From contig NZ_JAMJWG010000014.1 in the NCBI RefSeq assembly GCF_024435355.1, positions 186,001 to 250,000 of the forward strand: a DNA stretch of 64,000 nt. Reading direction: 5' to 3'. The number at the start of each line of letters is the position of its first letter. Positions within the stretch are counted from its first letter, which is position 1. The DNA is from Streptomyces odontomachi (GTDB lineage: Bacteria > Actinomycetota > Actinomycetes > Streptomycetales > Streptomycetaceae). A program made the translations under genes and the position numbers. The notes below the pieces were generated by a model that worked only from the letters and a program-made list of their open reading frames with translations, did no database searches and was not told the DNA's origin. This document shows, one piece after another, positions 20,481-29,630 of this stretch.

Positions 20481-21461
20481 ATGCCTCCGTTTCCCGTCGA
20501 CGCCCCGCCAGCGGCCGGCGTGCGCACCCCCTGGGAGGGCCTCCCGGGGCGGGTACGCGACGCCGTCGCCGCGATCCTGGGTGCGCCGGTGGCGACGGCG
20601 ACCACCCAGCGCGGCGGGTTCTCACCCGGCGTGGCCGCCCGGATCGGCACCGCCGACGGCCGCCGGGCCTTCGTGAAGGCCGTGAGCACGGAGGCGAACC
20701 CGGTCAGCCCCGGGATGCACCGCACCGAGGCGCGCAACACCGCCGCACTGCCCGACCGGGTGGCCGCGCCCCAACTGCTCGGCTCCTACGACGACGGGAC
20801 CTGGGTCGCCCTGGTCTTCGAGGACATCGTGGGCCATCAGCCGCACGTGCCCTGGCGCGCCGACGAGCTGGGCCGGGTGCTGCGCGCGGTGCACGACCTC
20901 GCCACGACCCTGACCCCGTCCCCGGTCGACGCGCCACCCGTCGCCGTCCGGCTGGCCGAGCAGTTCTCCGGATGGCAGCAACTGGCCGCGTCGGGAGATG
21001 TCCACGGCCTGGATCCGTGGGCGGTGCGCCATGTCGACCGGCTGGCCGAGCTGAGCGCTTCCTGGGCGGCGCACGCCGCCGGTGACACCCTCACCCATGG
21101 CGACCTGCGCGCCGACAACATCCTGCTCACCGCCGATGACCGGGTGATCTTCGTCGACTGGCCGCACGCCTCCCTCGCCGCACCCTGGTTCGACCTGCTG
21201 ACGATGCTGCCTTGCGTGCGTGCCCAGGGCGGCCCGGCGCCCGAAGAGGTCTTCACGGCCCATCCGCTGGCCCGCCGCGCCGACCCGGACGGCGTGACGG
21301 CGGTACTGGCCGCATTGGCGGGCTATTTCGTCACGCATGCCCGCCAGCCACCCCCGCCAGGGCTGCCCACCGTGCGCGCCTTCCAACACGCGCAGGGGGT
21401 CGCGGCCCTCGGCTGGCTCAGGACGCGACTGGCGAAGCGGCCTGCACGAGGCCTTGCATGA
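20481..21461 (+). CDS. aminoglycoside phosphotransferase (APH)-family kinase
   Basis: A 326-residue APH/choline kinase-like protein. The catalytic loop THGDLRADNILL and the metal-binding DW in FVDWPHASLA are intact, and FVKAVS carries the probable ATP-binding lysine. Such proteins phosphorylate hydroxyls on small molecules; resistance cannot be inferred. I chose ATG 20481 (MPPFPVDAPPAA) because upstream residues in the open frame look non-coding, but the ribosome-binding site is weak. The 3' end overlaps the convergent gene by 44 bases. Confidence 0.85.
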   Translation: MPPFPVDAPPAAGVRTPWEGLPGRVRDAVAAILGAPVATATTQRGGFSPGVAARIGTADGRRAFVKAVSTEANPVSPGMHRTEARNTAALPDRVAAPQLLGSYDDGTWVALVFEDIVGHQPHVPWRADELGRVLRAVHDLATTLTPSPVDAPPVAVRLAEQFSGWQQLAASGDVHGLDPWAVRHVDRLAELSASWAAHAAGDTLTHGDLRADNILLTADDRVIFVDWPHASLAAPWFDLLTMLPCVRAQGGPAPEEVFTAHPLARRADPDGVTAVLAALAGYFVTHARQPPPPGLPTVRAFQHAQGVAALGWLRTRLAKRPARGLA

Positions 21462-22113
21462 CCCGCGGGTCGTGCCCCATCTCCGGATGCCACTGCACCC
21501 CCAGCACCCAGGCGGCGTCCGGAAGTTCCACCGCCTCCACGGTGCCGTCGGCGGCGTGCGCGGTCGCGACCAGGCCGGAGCCGAGGCGGTCCAGGGCCTG
21601 ATGGTGGTGGACGGGCACGCTCGCCCGCTCCGGGACCAGCGCGGCACAGCGGCTGCCCGGCACCGGCGTCACCAGGTGCCGGCCGAAGACGCCCGGGCGG
21701 TCGCCCGTGTGCCCGTCGACGTGCTGCTTGAGGGTGCCGCCGAGCATCACGTTCAGCAGCTGCATACCGCGGCAGATGGCGAGCAGCGGCGTGCCGGCCG
21801 CCAGGGCGGCGTCGATCAGGGCCAGCTCCCAGGCGTCGCGCTCGTGGGCGGGCGGCCCGGTTCGCGGGTCGCGCACGGCGCCGTACCGGGCGGGGTCGAC
21901 ATCTGCTCCGCCCGAGATGACCAGCCCGTCGAGCCGTGTCACCGCCGCCGGGGCGTGCTCCGGGGCATCCGGCGGAAGCAGCGCGGCGATGCCGCCGGCT
22001 GACTGCACCAGACGGCGGTAGCCGTCGGGCACCAGCGCCGCGGGAAGCGTCCAGACTCCCCACCGCACTTCGGACTCCAGATAGGTGCTGACGCCGATCA
22101 GCGGCCTGTCCAT
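21418..22113 (-). CDS. gamma-glutamyl-amide hydrolase (PuuD/peptidase C26-like)
   Basis: A 231-residue class I glutamine amidotransferase-like hydrolase. The nucleophile elbow AICRGMQLLNV carries the catalytic Cys, and GVQWHPEMGH the His/Glu pair. GGADVDPARYG is typical of gamma-glutamyl-gamma-aminobutyrate hydrolases. In this cluster it would cleave the gamma-glutamyl group from the oxidised product of a gamma-glutamylated amine. ATG 22113 has GGGAGAGGAGG upstream. It lies 274 bp downstream of the GntR regulator gene on the same strand. Confidence 0.92.
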   Translation of the reverse strand: MDRPLIGVSTYLESEVRWGVWTLPAALVPDGYRRLVQSAGGIAALLPPDAPEHAPAAVTRLDGLVISGGADVDPARYGAVRDPRTGPPAHERDAWELALIDAALAAGTPLLAICRGMQLLNVMLGGTLKQHVDGHTGDRPGVFGRHLVTPVPGSRCAALVPERASVPVHHHQALDRLGSGLVATAHAADGTVEAVELPDAAWVLGVQWHPEMGHDPRVMQGLVQAASPVAS

Positions 22114-22387
22114 CCGGGCCTCCTCTCCCTGCTCCTGCGTGCGATGGCGCCGGACCGGCGCCGGTGCGGTCCCGGTGCCGGGTCCCCGGTGACCGGGGGT
22201 GATCAGCGGCGCCAATGGAATCGTTCCATACCTTTGCGGTGCGGCGGAACGGGGACGGGGAGCGGCGCGGCGCGTGGGTGCTTGCCGTGCGCCGCACGGG
22301 CCCGGGCGGCGCAGCAGGCTTCGGTGGCGAAGGGGGCTGCACATGGGGCCTGGGCGTCGTCGGCTCCGGCTCGCTTCCCTCGAACCC

Positions 22388-23341
22388 TCAGGTGAGAAAG
22401 CCGCGCAACAACGCTGCCGTGCCTGCGCAGTGCTCCCTCATGAGGGCGCGCGCCCCGTCCGCGTCCCCGCTCAGCACGGCGTCGACGAGTGCGGAGTGCT
22501 GGCGCTGGGAGTGCTCGAGGTTGCGCACCAGCAGGGGGATGCAGTCCAGCAACTCGTTGAGCTGGGCGCGCACGGTGGTGTACTGCGCCGTCAGCAGCGG
22601 TGAGCCGGAGAGTTCGGCGAGGGTGAGGTGCAGCCGGGTGTCCTGCCGGCGGTACTCGGCCAGCGGTGCGTCCTGCGTACGGGTCAGGGCGGCGCGCAGC
22701 CGCTCGGCGTCCCGCCCGGTCAGCCGGCGCTCCGCGCACAGCTCCACGGCTCCCGTCTCCAGCACCGCGCGGAAGCGCAGCAGGTCAGCCACGTCCACGG
22801 CGCCGATCCGCCGCCGCACCTCGTCCTCGCCGGGCACCCGGTTCCTGGCCAGGACGAACGTGCCGCCGTAGCGGCCGCGTCTGGACTCCACCACGCCCTC
22901 GTCGTGGAGCACCTTCAGCACCTCGCGCAGGGTGACCCGGCTGATGCCGAGCCGGATCGCCAGATCGCGCTCGGCCGGCAGCCGCTCGCCGGCGGGGACC
23001 AGGCCGAGCCGGACCACCTGGAGGATCTGCTCCAACGCCGCCTCGAAGCCGTTGCCGGTCGGCACCGGACGCAGTACGGGGGCCAGGGCGTCCTGGGGGG
23101 TCGGCGGTGCATCGGGCGCGTGGGTCTCGGCGCCGGAAGCCTGGGCCATGGGGTCCTCGGCACCGGAGCCCCGGGCCTCGTGGTCGTCGGCTACGTCCTT
23201 GTGGCTGTGGCTGTGGCTGTGGCTGTGGCTGTCGACGGGGCGGTGGCTCGCCGTCGGGGGCGTGCGCCGGGTTTCTGGGTGGGGAGCGTGTCCGCCCTGG
23301 CTTCCCCGGGCGCGCGGATCGTGCGCGTCCGATCCCGACAT
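22388..23341 (-). CDS. GntR-family (FadR/FCD) regulator of the amine-utilization cluster
   Basis: A 317-residue regulator. The N-terminal 95 residues are low complexity, including SHSHSHSHSH near residue 40. A GntR winged helix follows (about 105-170: LPAERDLAIRLGISRVTLRE) and then a helical FCD ligand-binding domain with metal-ligand histidines (RLHLTLAELSG, REHCAG). It is divergent from the glutamine synthetase-like gene across 74 bp and so probably controls it. By position it matches S. coelicolor SCO1614, which I recall as a regulator of ethanolamine utilization (EpuRII). Confidence 0.9.
   Translation of the reverse strand: MSGSDAHDPRARGSQGGHAPHPETRRTPPTASHRPVDSHSHSHSHSHKDVADDHEARGSGAEDPMAQASGAETHAPDAPPTPQDALAPVLRPVPTGNGFEAALEQILQVVRLGLVPAGERLPAERDLAIRLGISRVTLREVLKVLHDEGVVESRRGRYGGTFVLARNRVPGEDEVRRRIGAVDVADLLRFRAVLETGAVELCAERRLTGRDAERLRAALTRTQDAPLAEYRRQDTRLHLTLAELSGSPLLTAQYTTVRAQLNELLDCIPLLVRNLEHSQRQHSALVDAVLSGDADGARALMREHCAGTAALLRGFLT
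23201..23230. repeat. five perfect GTGGCT hexamers coding for Ser-His repeats
   Basis: GTGGCT is repeated five times exactly; on the minus strand it reads AGCCAC, giving Ser-His dipeptides in the regulator N-terminus. Copy-number change in units of six would keep the frame. Confidence 0.9.
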
Positions 23342-23415
23342 GCGCCTGCACCCCCTTCCCAACCAATGGTCTAAAGCAATACCTTAAGGCTCGGTTGCAG
23401 CGAAGGAGGCGTCCC
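23342..23415. promoter_or_regulatory. divergent promoter/operator between the GntR regulator and glnA4-like gene
   Basis: The 74-bp gap must hold both promoters. Its centre is unusually A/T-rich for this genome, and AATGGTCTAAAGCAATACCTT-like symmetry (GGT...ACC around 23369-23383) is a plausible FadR-type operator. AGGAGG at 23405-23410 is the ribosome-binding site for GTG 23416. Confidence 0.45.
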
Positions 23416-24780
23416 GTGTCCGACCGCACACCCCCGCTCACCGTCGAGGAGCTGACGGCCCTCGTCGCCGGTGGCGAGATCGACACCGTCGTGCTGGCCT
23501 TCCCCGACATGCAGGGCCGGCTCCAGGGCAAGCGGTTCGCCGCCCGCTTCTTCCTGGACGAGGTCCTCCACCACGGCACCGAGGGATGCAACTACCTCCT
23601 GGCCGTGGACACCGAGATGAACACGGTCGACGGCTACGCGATGTCCTCCTGGGACCTCGGCTACGGCGACTTCGCCCTGCACCCGGACACCACCACCCTG
23701 CGCCGGGTGCCGTGGCACGAGGGCACCGCGCTCGTCCTTGCGGACCTCATGTGGGAGGACGGCTCCCCGGTGGCCGCCGCACCGCGTCGGATACTGCGCC
23801 ACCAACTCGACAGGCTCGCCGCCCACGGGCTGCGCGCCCAGGTCGGCACCGAGCTCGAGTTCCTCGTCTTCAAGGAGACCTACGAGCAGGCCTGGGACGC
23901 CCACTACCGCGACCTCACCCCGGTCAACCAGTACAACATCGACTACTCCATCCTCGGCACCGGCCGCATCGAGCCGCTGCTGCGCCGGATTCGCAACGAG
24001 ATGGCGGGTGCCGGCCTCCAGGTCGAGTCCGCCAAAGGCGAGTGCAACCCCGGGCAGCACGAGATCGTGTTCCGCTACGAGGACGCGCTGACCACCTGCG
24101 ACCAGCACGCCCTCTACAAGACAGGCGCCAAGGAGATCGCCGCCCAGGAAGGCGTCGCCCTCACCTTCATGGCGAAGTTCAACGAACGCGAGGGCAATTC
24201 CTGCCACATCCACCTCTCCCTCGTGGACGACAGCGGCAACACCGCCATGCCCGGCGACGGGCCCGACGGGATGTCCGAGGTGATGCGGCACTTCCTGGCC
24301 GGACAGCTGGCCGCCCTGAGCGAGTTCGCCCTGCTCTACGCCCCGAACATCAACTCCTACAAGCGTTTCCAGCCGGGCTCCTTCGCACCCACCGCCGTCG
24401 CCTGGGGCGTCGACAACCGCACCTGCGCACTGCGCGTCGTCGGCCACGGCCGGTCCCTGCGCTTCGAGAACCGGCTGCCCGGCGGCGACGTCAATCCCTA
24501 CCTCGCCGTCGCCGCCATGGTCGCCGCCGGACTGCACGGCATGGAGAACCGACTCGAGCTCCCGCCCGCCTGCCCGGGCAACGCCTACGGCGCCGAGTAC
24601 CCGCAGGTCCCCACCACGCTGCGCGAGGCCGCCCGGCTCTGGGAGGACAGTGCGATCGCCCGCGCCGCCTTCGGCGAGGACGTGGTCGCCCACTACCGCA
24701 CCATGGCCCGCGTCGAACTGGACGCCTTTGACGCCGCCGTCACCGACTGGGAGCTGCGGCGCTCCTTCGAACGCCTGTGA
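23416..24780 (+). CDS. glnA4: glutamine synthetase-like gamma-glutamyl-amine ligase (GlnA4 type)
   Basis: A 454-residue class I GS fold enzyme that joins glutamate to an amine using ATP. The catalytic beta strand motifs GTELEFLVF, GECNPGQHEIVF, NSCHIHLSL and RFENRLPGGDVNPYL are present. It lacks the adenylylation Tyr context of true GlnA and belongs with paralogues acting on amines. By gene order it corresponds to S. coelicolor SCO1613 (GlnA4), reported as gamma-glutamylethanolamide synthetase. The GTG start has AGGAGG six bases upstream. The stop overlaps or abuts the aldehyde dehydrogenase start region, so the two are co-transcribed. Confidence 0.9.
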   Translation: MSDRTPPLTVEELTALVAGGEIDTVVLAFPDMQGRLQGKRFAARFFLDEVLHHGTEGCNYLLAVDTEMNTVDGYAMSSWDLGYGDFALHPDTTTLRRVPWHEGTALVLADLMWEDGSPVAAAPRRILRHQLDRLAAHGLRAQVGTELEFLVFKETYEQAWDAHYRDLTPVNQYNIDYSILGTGRIEPLLRRIRNEMAGAGLQVESAKGECNPGQHEIVFRYEDALTTCDQHALYKTGAKEIAAQEGVALTFMAKFNEREGNSCHIHLSLVDDSGNTAMPGDGPDGMSEVMRHFLAGQLAALSEFALLYAPNINSYKRFQPGSFAPTAVAWGVDNRTCALRVVGHGRSLRFENRLPGGDVNPYLAVAAMVAAGLHGMENRLELPPACPGNAYGAEYPQVPTTLREAARLWEDSAIARAAFGEDVVAHYRTMARVELDAFDAAVTDWELRRSFERL

Positions 24781-24788
24781 GGCCCGCG

Positions 24789-26315
24789 ATGCCCGAGCCC
24801 GCCGTCGTCCCCGACACCGCCGCCCAGCACGGCGCGACCCCGGCACCCCCGGACGAGCTGGTCGTCCGCAACCCCGCCACCGAGGAGATCATCACCACCG
24901 TCCGGGCCGCCACCGCCGAAGACGTCCACGCCGCCGTTCGACGGGCCGCCGTCGCGCAGCGCACCTGGGCGGCGCTCGCCCCCGGCGACCGGGCCAGGCT
25001 GCTGCGGCGCTTCGCCACCGCCGTGGACGCGCATCTGGAAGAGCTGGCCCAACTCGAGGTCCGCGAGGCCGGCCACGTCATCGGCAACGCCCGCTGGGAA
25101 GCCGGCAATGTCCGCGATCTGCTCGACTACGCGGCCGGGGGAGTGGAGCGTCTGACCGGCCGCCAGATCCCGGTGCCCGGCGGCCTCGACGTCACCCTGC
25201 TCGAACCCCTCGGCGTGGTCGGCGTCATCGCCCCCTGGAACTTCCCGATGCCGATCTCCGCTTGGGGCACCGCCCCCGCGCTCGCCGCCGGGAACGCGGT
25301 CATCCTCAAGCCCGCCGAGACCACCCCGCTCACCGCCCTCCGGATCGCCGAGCTGGCCCTGGAGGCCGGCCTTCCGGAGCACCTCTTCCAGGTGCTGCCG
25401 GGGGCCGGTGCCGTGGCGGGCACCGCCCTCGTCGAGCACCCGGGAGTCGCCAAGATCGTCTTCACCGGCTCCACCCGTGTCGGCAAGGAGATCATGGCCC
25501 GCTGCGCCGGCCAGGTGAAGCGGCTCACCCTGGAGCTGGGCGGCAAGAGCCCGAACATCGTCTTCGCCGACGCCGACATCGAGCGCGCCGCGGCCACCGC
25601 CCCCCTGGCCTTCCTGGACAACGCCGGCCAGGACTGCTGCGCCCGCACCCGCATCCTCGTCCAGTCCTCCGTACTGGACCGCTTCCTGGCCCAGCTGGCC
25701 CCGGCCATCGGCGCCGTCACCGTCGGCGACCCGAGCGACCCGGCCACCGAGATGGGCCCGCTGATCTCGCGCACCCAGCTGGAGCGGGTGCGTTCCTACC
25801 TCCCCTCCGGGGCGCCGGCGATCCGCGGCAGCGCCCCGCAGGGCCCCGGCTACTGGTGCGAGCCCACCGTCCTCACCGATGTCGACCCGGCCTCCCCGGT
25901 CGCCGTGGAGGAGGTCTTCGGGCCGGTCGCGGTGGTGCTGCCGTTCGAGGACGAGGCCGATGCCGTCCGCCTGGCCAACGACACGGCCTACGGGCTGTCC
26001 GGCTCCATCTGGACCCGGGACGTGGGACGCGCCCTGCGGGTGTCCGCTGCGGTCGCCGCCGGCAACCTTTCGGTCAACTCCCACTCCAGCGTCCGCTACT
26101 GGACCCCGTTCGGTGGTTATCGCCAGTCGGGCCTGGGCCGTGAGCTGGGCCCCGACGCGCTGACCGCCTTCACCGAGACCAAGAACGTCTTCATCGCCAT
26201 GGACGCCCCCGCGGGCACCCCCGCCCCCGGTGCCGACCCCGATGCACCGCTCGCCCCCGACGCCCCACCCGTCCCGGATCCCGATGCCGCGGGTCCGCGC
26301 CCCACGGAGGCCTGA
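24789..26315 (+). CDS. aldehyde dehydrogenase of the gamma-glutamyl-amine pathway
   Basis: A 508-residue NAD(P)-dependent aldehyde dehydrogenase. The catalytic Glu is in LELGGKSPN, the nucleophilic Cys in NAGQDCCARTRI, and the cofactor motif FTGSTRVGKE is intact. It probably oxidises the aldehyde derived from the gamma-glutamylated amine to the acid. ATG 24789 has TGAGG upstream; GTG 24777, overlapping the previous stop as GTGA, is an equally usual alternative. The last 45 residues are Pro/Ala/Asp-rich and outside the fold. Confidence 0.93.
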   Translation: MPEPAVVPDTAAQHGATPAPPDELVVRNPATEEIITTVRAATAEDVHAAVRRAAVAQRTWAALAPGDRARLLRRFATAVDAHLEELAQLEVREAGHVIGNARWEAGNVRDLLDYAAGGVERLTGRQIPVPGGLDVTLLEPLGVVGVIAPWNFPMPISAWGTAPALAAGNAVILKPAETTPLTALRIAELALEAGLPEHLFQVLPGAGAVAGTALVEHPGVAKIVFTGSTRVGKEIMARCAGQVKRLTLELGGKSPNIVFADADIERAAATAPLAFLDNAGQDCCARTRILVQSSVLDRFLAQLAPAIGAVTVGDPSDPATEMGPLISRTQLERVRSYLPSGAPAIRGSAPQGPGYWCEPTVLTDVDPASPVAVEEVFGPVAVVLPFEDEADAVRLANDTAYGLSGSIWTRDVGRALRVSAAVAAGNLSVNSHSSVRYWTPFGGYRQSGLGRELGPDALTAFTETKNVFIAMDAPAGTPAPGADPDAPLAPDAPPVPDPDAAGPRPTEA

Positions 26316-26319
26316 AGCC

Positions 26320-27132
26320 ATGCCCGACAACACGATCGCTTCGTCCGAGTCCGCCGACCGGATCGTCTGCCGCCGCCTGGTGGGCCGCACCGCCGTGATC
26401 ACCGGCGCGGGCAGCGGTATCGGCCTCGCCGCCGCACGCCGGCTCGCCTCCGAGGGTGCTCACGTGGTGTGCGGCGACATCGACGAGCCCACGGGAAAGG
26501 CCGCAGCCAAGGAAGTCGGGGGCATCTTCGTACCCGTGGACGTCACCGGCGCCGACCAGGTCGAGGCGCTGTTCAAGGCCGCACAGGACACGTACGGCTC
26601 CGTCGACATCGCCTTCAACAATGCGGGCATCTCCCCGCCGGAGGACGACTCGATCCTGGAGACCAGCCTCGAGGCCTGGAAGCGGGTACAGGAGGTCAAC
26701 CTCACCTCCGTCTACCTCTGCTGCAAGGCCGCGTTGCCCTACATGCGCCGCCAGCGCCGCGGCTCCATCATCAACACGGCCTCCTTCGTCGCCCTGATGG
26801 GCGCCGCCACCTCCCAGATCTCGTACACGGCCTCCAAGGGCGGTGTACTCGCCATGTCCCGAGAGCTGGGCGTGCAGTTCGCCCGTGAGGGAATCCGGGT
26901 GAACGCCCTGTGCCCGGGACCGGTGAACACCCCGCTCCTGAAGGAGCTGTTCGCCAAGGACCCCGAGCGGGCCGCGCGCCGTCTGGTGCACATCCCTGTC
27001 GGCCGCTTCGCGGAGGCCACCGAGATCGCCGCCGCCGTCGCCTTCCTCGCCAGCGACGACGCCTCGTTCGTCAACGCAGCGGAGTTCGTCGTCGACGGAG
27101 GGATCTCGGGGGCCTATGTGACGCCGCTTTAG
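26320..27132 (+). CDS. short-chain dehydrogenase/reductase
   Basis: A 270-residue classical SDR. TGAGSGIG binds the cofactor, NNAG follows, and the catalytic YTASK is near residue 170. The acidic residue after the second strand (CGDID) suggests NAD(H) preference. It starts 4 bp after the aldehyde dehydrogenase, so it is part of the same operon and may oxidise the alcohol of gamma-glutamylethanolamide to the aldehyde before the ALDH step; that order is inferred from chemistry. General annotation would be 3-oxoacyl-ACP reductase-like. Confidence 0.92.
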   Translation: MPDNTIASSESADRIVCRRLVGRTAVITGAGSGIGLAAARRLASEGAHVVCGDIDEPTGKAAAKEVGGIFVPVDVTGADQVEALFKAAQDTYGSVDIAFNNAGISPPEDDSILETSLEAWKRVQEVNLTSVYLCCKAALPYMRRQRRGSIINTASFVALMGAATSQISYTASKGGVLAMSRELGVQFAREGIRVNALCPGPVNTPLLKELFAKDPERAARRLVHIPVGRFAEATEIAAAVAFLASDDASFVNAAEFVVDGGISGAYVTPL

Positions 27133-27287
27133 CCGCACGTACCGACGGGTGCATCACCGACCTCGTTCGCCACGGCCCGGGTGTCACGTGCTCGCGTGGC
27201 CCGTCGGTCCGTCAGCGCATGGCCGGGTGTGGTCGGTGTAGCGACGGGGCCGCGTCAGTGCTGGAAGGAATGTTCTAAAGTGCCGGA

Positions 27288-28226
27288 ATGACCATGACGC
27301 CTCCGCCCGGCTGGTACCCCGATCCGTCGGCCCCGTCCACGGAGCGCTGGTGGGACGGGTCCGCCTGGACCGAGCACCGTCGCGCCCCGCGGCCCCCGGA
27401 GCCGTCCACGGTCCCGATGGGGTTCGGTCCCGCGGCACCGATGCCGCCGCAGGGCGGCGGCCGCAGCAGGACCATCGTGCTCACCATCACCGCCCTGATC
27501 GTGGTGGTGGCCGCGATCGGCACGGGCATCGTCTTCCTCGGCGGCGGGGACGACTCCGCCGGCGGCTCCACCTCGCCCTCGCCGTCCGTGACCCGGTCGA
27601 CCGAGAGCCCCTCCGGCTCTCCCACGTCGTCCCCGTCCCCGGTGTCCTCCGACGACCCGACCATCGTCACGGACGACCTCGACGGCATCACGCTGCCCGT
27701 GCTCGACGGCTGGGAAAAGGCCGAGTACGTCGTCGACGACACGATCCTGCTGACCACGCCCGGCACCTACAAGTGCCCGGGCGACGGCGACCTGTGCCGG
27801 CACGGCTCGGTGGCCTCCAGCCCCGTGACCGGCAGCGCCTCGTCGGACCCCAAGACGGTCGCACGCCAGGACATATCCAAGGCGGCCGACCACGCCTACG
27901 ACCGCGACGAACTCAAGAACCGCCCGTACGACGGAATCTCCTCGCACCAGAAGGTCAAGGAGGGCTCCGTCGCGGTCGCCGGCCGGGCCGGCTACCTGGT
28001 GCGCTGGCGCGTCAAGACCCATGCGGGCCCCGGCGGTTACGTCGAGTCCCTGGTGTTCCCGTCGACCATGGGCACCGAATCGCTGGTCTGCGTACGCCTC
28101 GTCTTCGACGCCGGCAAGGACGGGCCCCCGCTGTCCGACATGGACAAGATCACCAAGGGCATCCGCTCGACCGACGGTTCCGGGACGGGCGGCGGGGTCG
28201 GCAACACCGTCGGGCCTTCGCAGTAG
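27288..28226 (+). CDS. DUF2510 membrane-anchored extracellular protein
   Basis: A 312-residue protein. An N-terminal DUF2510 motif (PPGWYPDPSAPSTERWWDG) is followed by a membrane segment at about 61-84, a Ser/Pro/Thr linker and a roughly 180-residue extracytoplasmic domain with two cysteines (KCPGDGDLCRHG). The function is unknown. A TAAAGT hexamer at 27276-27281 ends six bases before ATG 27288, and there is no ribosome-binding site, so the transcript is probably leaderless. Confidence 0.88.
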   Translation: MTMTPPPGWYPDPSAPSTERWWDGSAWTEHRRAPRPPEPSTVPMGFGPAAPMPPQGGGRSRTIVLTITALIVVVAAIGTGIVFLGGGDDSAGGSTSPSPSVTRSTESPSGSPTSSPSPVSSDDPTIVTDDLDGITLPVLDGWEKAEYVVDDTILLTTPGTYKCPGDGDLCRHGSVASSPVTGSASSDPKTVARQDISKAADHAYDRDELKNRPYDGISSHQKVKEGSVAVAGRAGYLVRWRVKTHAGPGGYVESLVFPSTMGTESLVCVRLVFDAGKDGPPLSDMDKITKGIRSTDGSGTGGGVGNTVGPSQ

Positions 28227-28295
28227 GGCGGTAGCAGACGGGATGGCGGTAGGCGGCAGGCGGTAGACAGACGGCAGGCGCCCGCGTCCGAGGTG

Positions 28296-29498
28296 TCAGA
28301 GGAACGTGTGTCCCTCACCGCGGTAGGTGGGCACGGTGGCCGTCACCGCCGCCCCCTCGATCAGGTGCAGCACGTCGAACCGCTCGCACAGCTCCCCGGC
28401 CTTCGCGTGCCGGAACCACACCTTGTCGCCGATCAGCAGATCGTCGGCCACGGCCCCGAGCAGCGGAGTCTGCACCTCACCGGGGCCCTCCTGCGGGTCG
28501 TAGCGCAGCCCCGGCGGCAGATGCGGAACCGGCAGCCGGTCCTGGCCGGCCGCGCCCGAAGCGGGATAACCGCCGCCCAGCACCGTCACCACCCCCACGC
28601 CCGGCCTGCGGACCACCGGTTGGGCGAACAGGGCGGCGGGACGGCCCGTGAAGGACGTGTAGGCGTCGAAGAGCCGTGGCACGTAGAGCCCCGAACCGGC
28701 GGCTATCTCCGTCACCGCGTCCTCCGCCGCGGTGTGCTGCACGCTCCCGGTGCCACCGCCGTTCACGAACTCCAGGTCCGGCGCCGCCGCGCGCACCGCG
28801 CGCACCGCCTGCGCACGCCGCCCCGCAAGCTCCCGACGCGCTGCGGCCTGCATCAGCCGTACCGCCCGGGACCGCATCGGCCGCCCCGGCACACGGTCCC
28901 CGACGCCGGCGATATGGGCCTCGTACGCCATGATCCCGACCAGCCGGAACCCAGGCCGCCGGGCCACGGAGCGCGCCAGGTCCGCGAGCCGGTCGGGGGA
29001 GCGCAACGGTGAGCGGCGCGCGCCGATGCGGACCCGCCCGCCGAACAGCTGGAGGGACGTGTCGAGCTCCAGGCACACCCGGATCGCCTCGCGACCGCCG
29101 GCACGTGCCGCGTCCATCAGGTCCAACTGCGCCGGATCGTCGATCATCACCGTCACGGCCGCCGCGAGCTTCGGGTCACCGGCGAGTTCCGCGAACGCCT
29201 GCCGGTCAGCGGACGGATAGGCGAGCAGCACATCGTCGAAACCGGATCGGGCCAACCACAGGGACTCGGCCAGGGTGAACGCCATGATCCCGGCGAACCC
29301 CTCGCGCCCCAGCACCCGTTCCAACAGCGCCCGGCAGCGTACGGACTTGCTCGCGACCCGGATCGGTTTGCCGCCCGCGCGCCGGACGAGATCGGTCGCG
29401 TTGGCGTCGAACGCGTCCAGGTCCACGATGGCGAGCGGGGCGTCGAGATGCGCGGTTGCCCGGTCGTACCGGGCCCGGTCGGCAAAGGGGCCTGTCAT
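28296..29498 (-). CDS. PLP-dependent amino acid deaminase/aldolase (alanine racemase-like fold)
   Basis: A 400-residue fold-type III PLP enzyme. The probable PLP lysine is in IRVASKSVRC near residue 51, with the alanine racemase N-terminal barrel after it and a D-serine dehydratase-like C-terminal domain (about 290-400) holding FVNGGGTGSVQH and LLIGDKVWFRHAKAGE. The family covers D-threonine aldolases and D-amino acid deaminases; the substrate cannot be decided. It is divergent from the type VII-linked genes. Confidence 0.88.
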   Translation of the reverse strand: MTGPFADRARYDRATAHLDAPLAIVDLDAFDANATDLVRRAGGKPIRVASKSVRCRALLERVLGREGFAGIMAFTLAESLWLARSGFDDVLLAYPSADRQAFAELAGDPKLAAAVTVMIDDPAQLDLMDAARAGGREAIRVCLELDTSLQLFGGRVRIGARRSPLRSPDRLADLARSVARRPGFRLVGIMAYEAHIAGVGDRVPGRPMRSRAVRLMQAAARRELAGRRAQAVRAVRAAAPDLEFVNGGGTGSVQHTAAEDAVTEIAAGSGLYVPRLFDAYTSFTGRPAALFAQPVVRRPGVGVVTVLGGGYPASGAAGQDRLPVPHLPPGLRYDPQEGPGEVQTPLLGAVADDLLIGDKVWFRHAKAGELCERFDVLHLIEGAAVTATVPTYRGEGHTFL

Positions 29499-29630
29499 GT
29501 CCGCAGCCTGCCAGAGCGCGTTGGCTCAGGCCAGGGCCGTGAAGCGCAAGGTTATGGCCCACCGCCGGTGTTCGGAGGCGAGCGAGACGACGAGGAGAGC
29601 GGTGGAGCGGCCGGCAGAGGCGCCGAAGAA

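Noticed and set aside
20481..21461. Antibiotic resistance call for the APH-family gene
   Set aside because: The fold covers many sugar, choline and homoserine kinases; no residue visible here indicates an aminoglycoside substrate.
23201..23230. GTGGCT array considered as a CRISPR or regulatory repeat
   Set aside because: Units are 6 bp with no spacers and lie inside the coding region of the GntR regulator.
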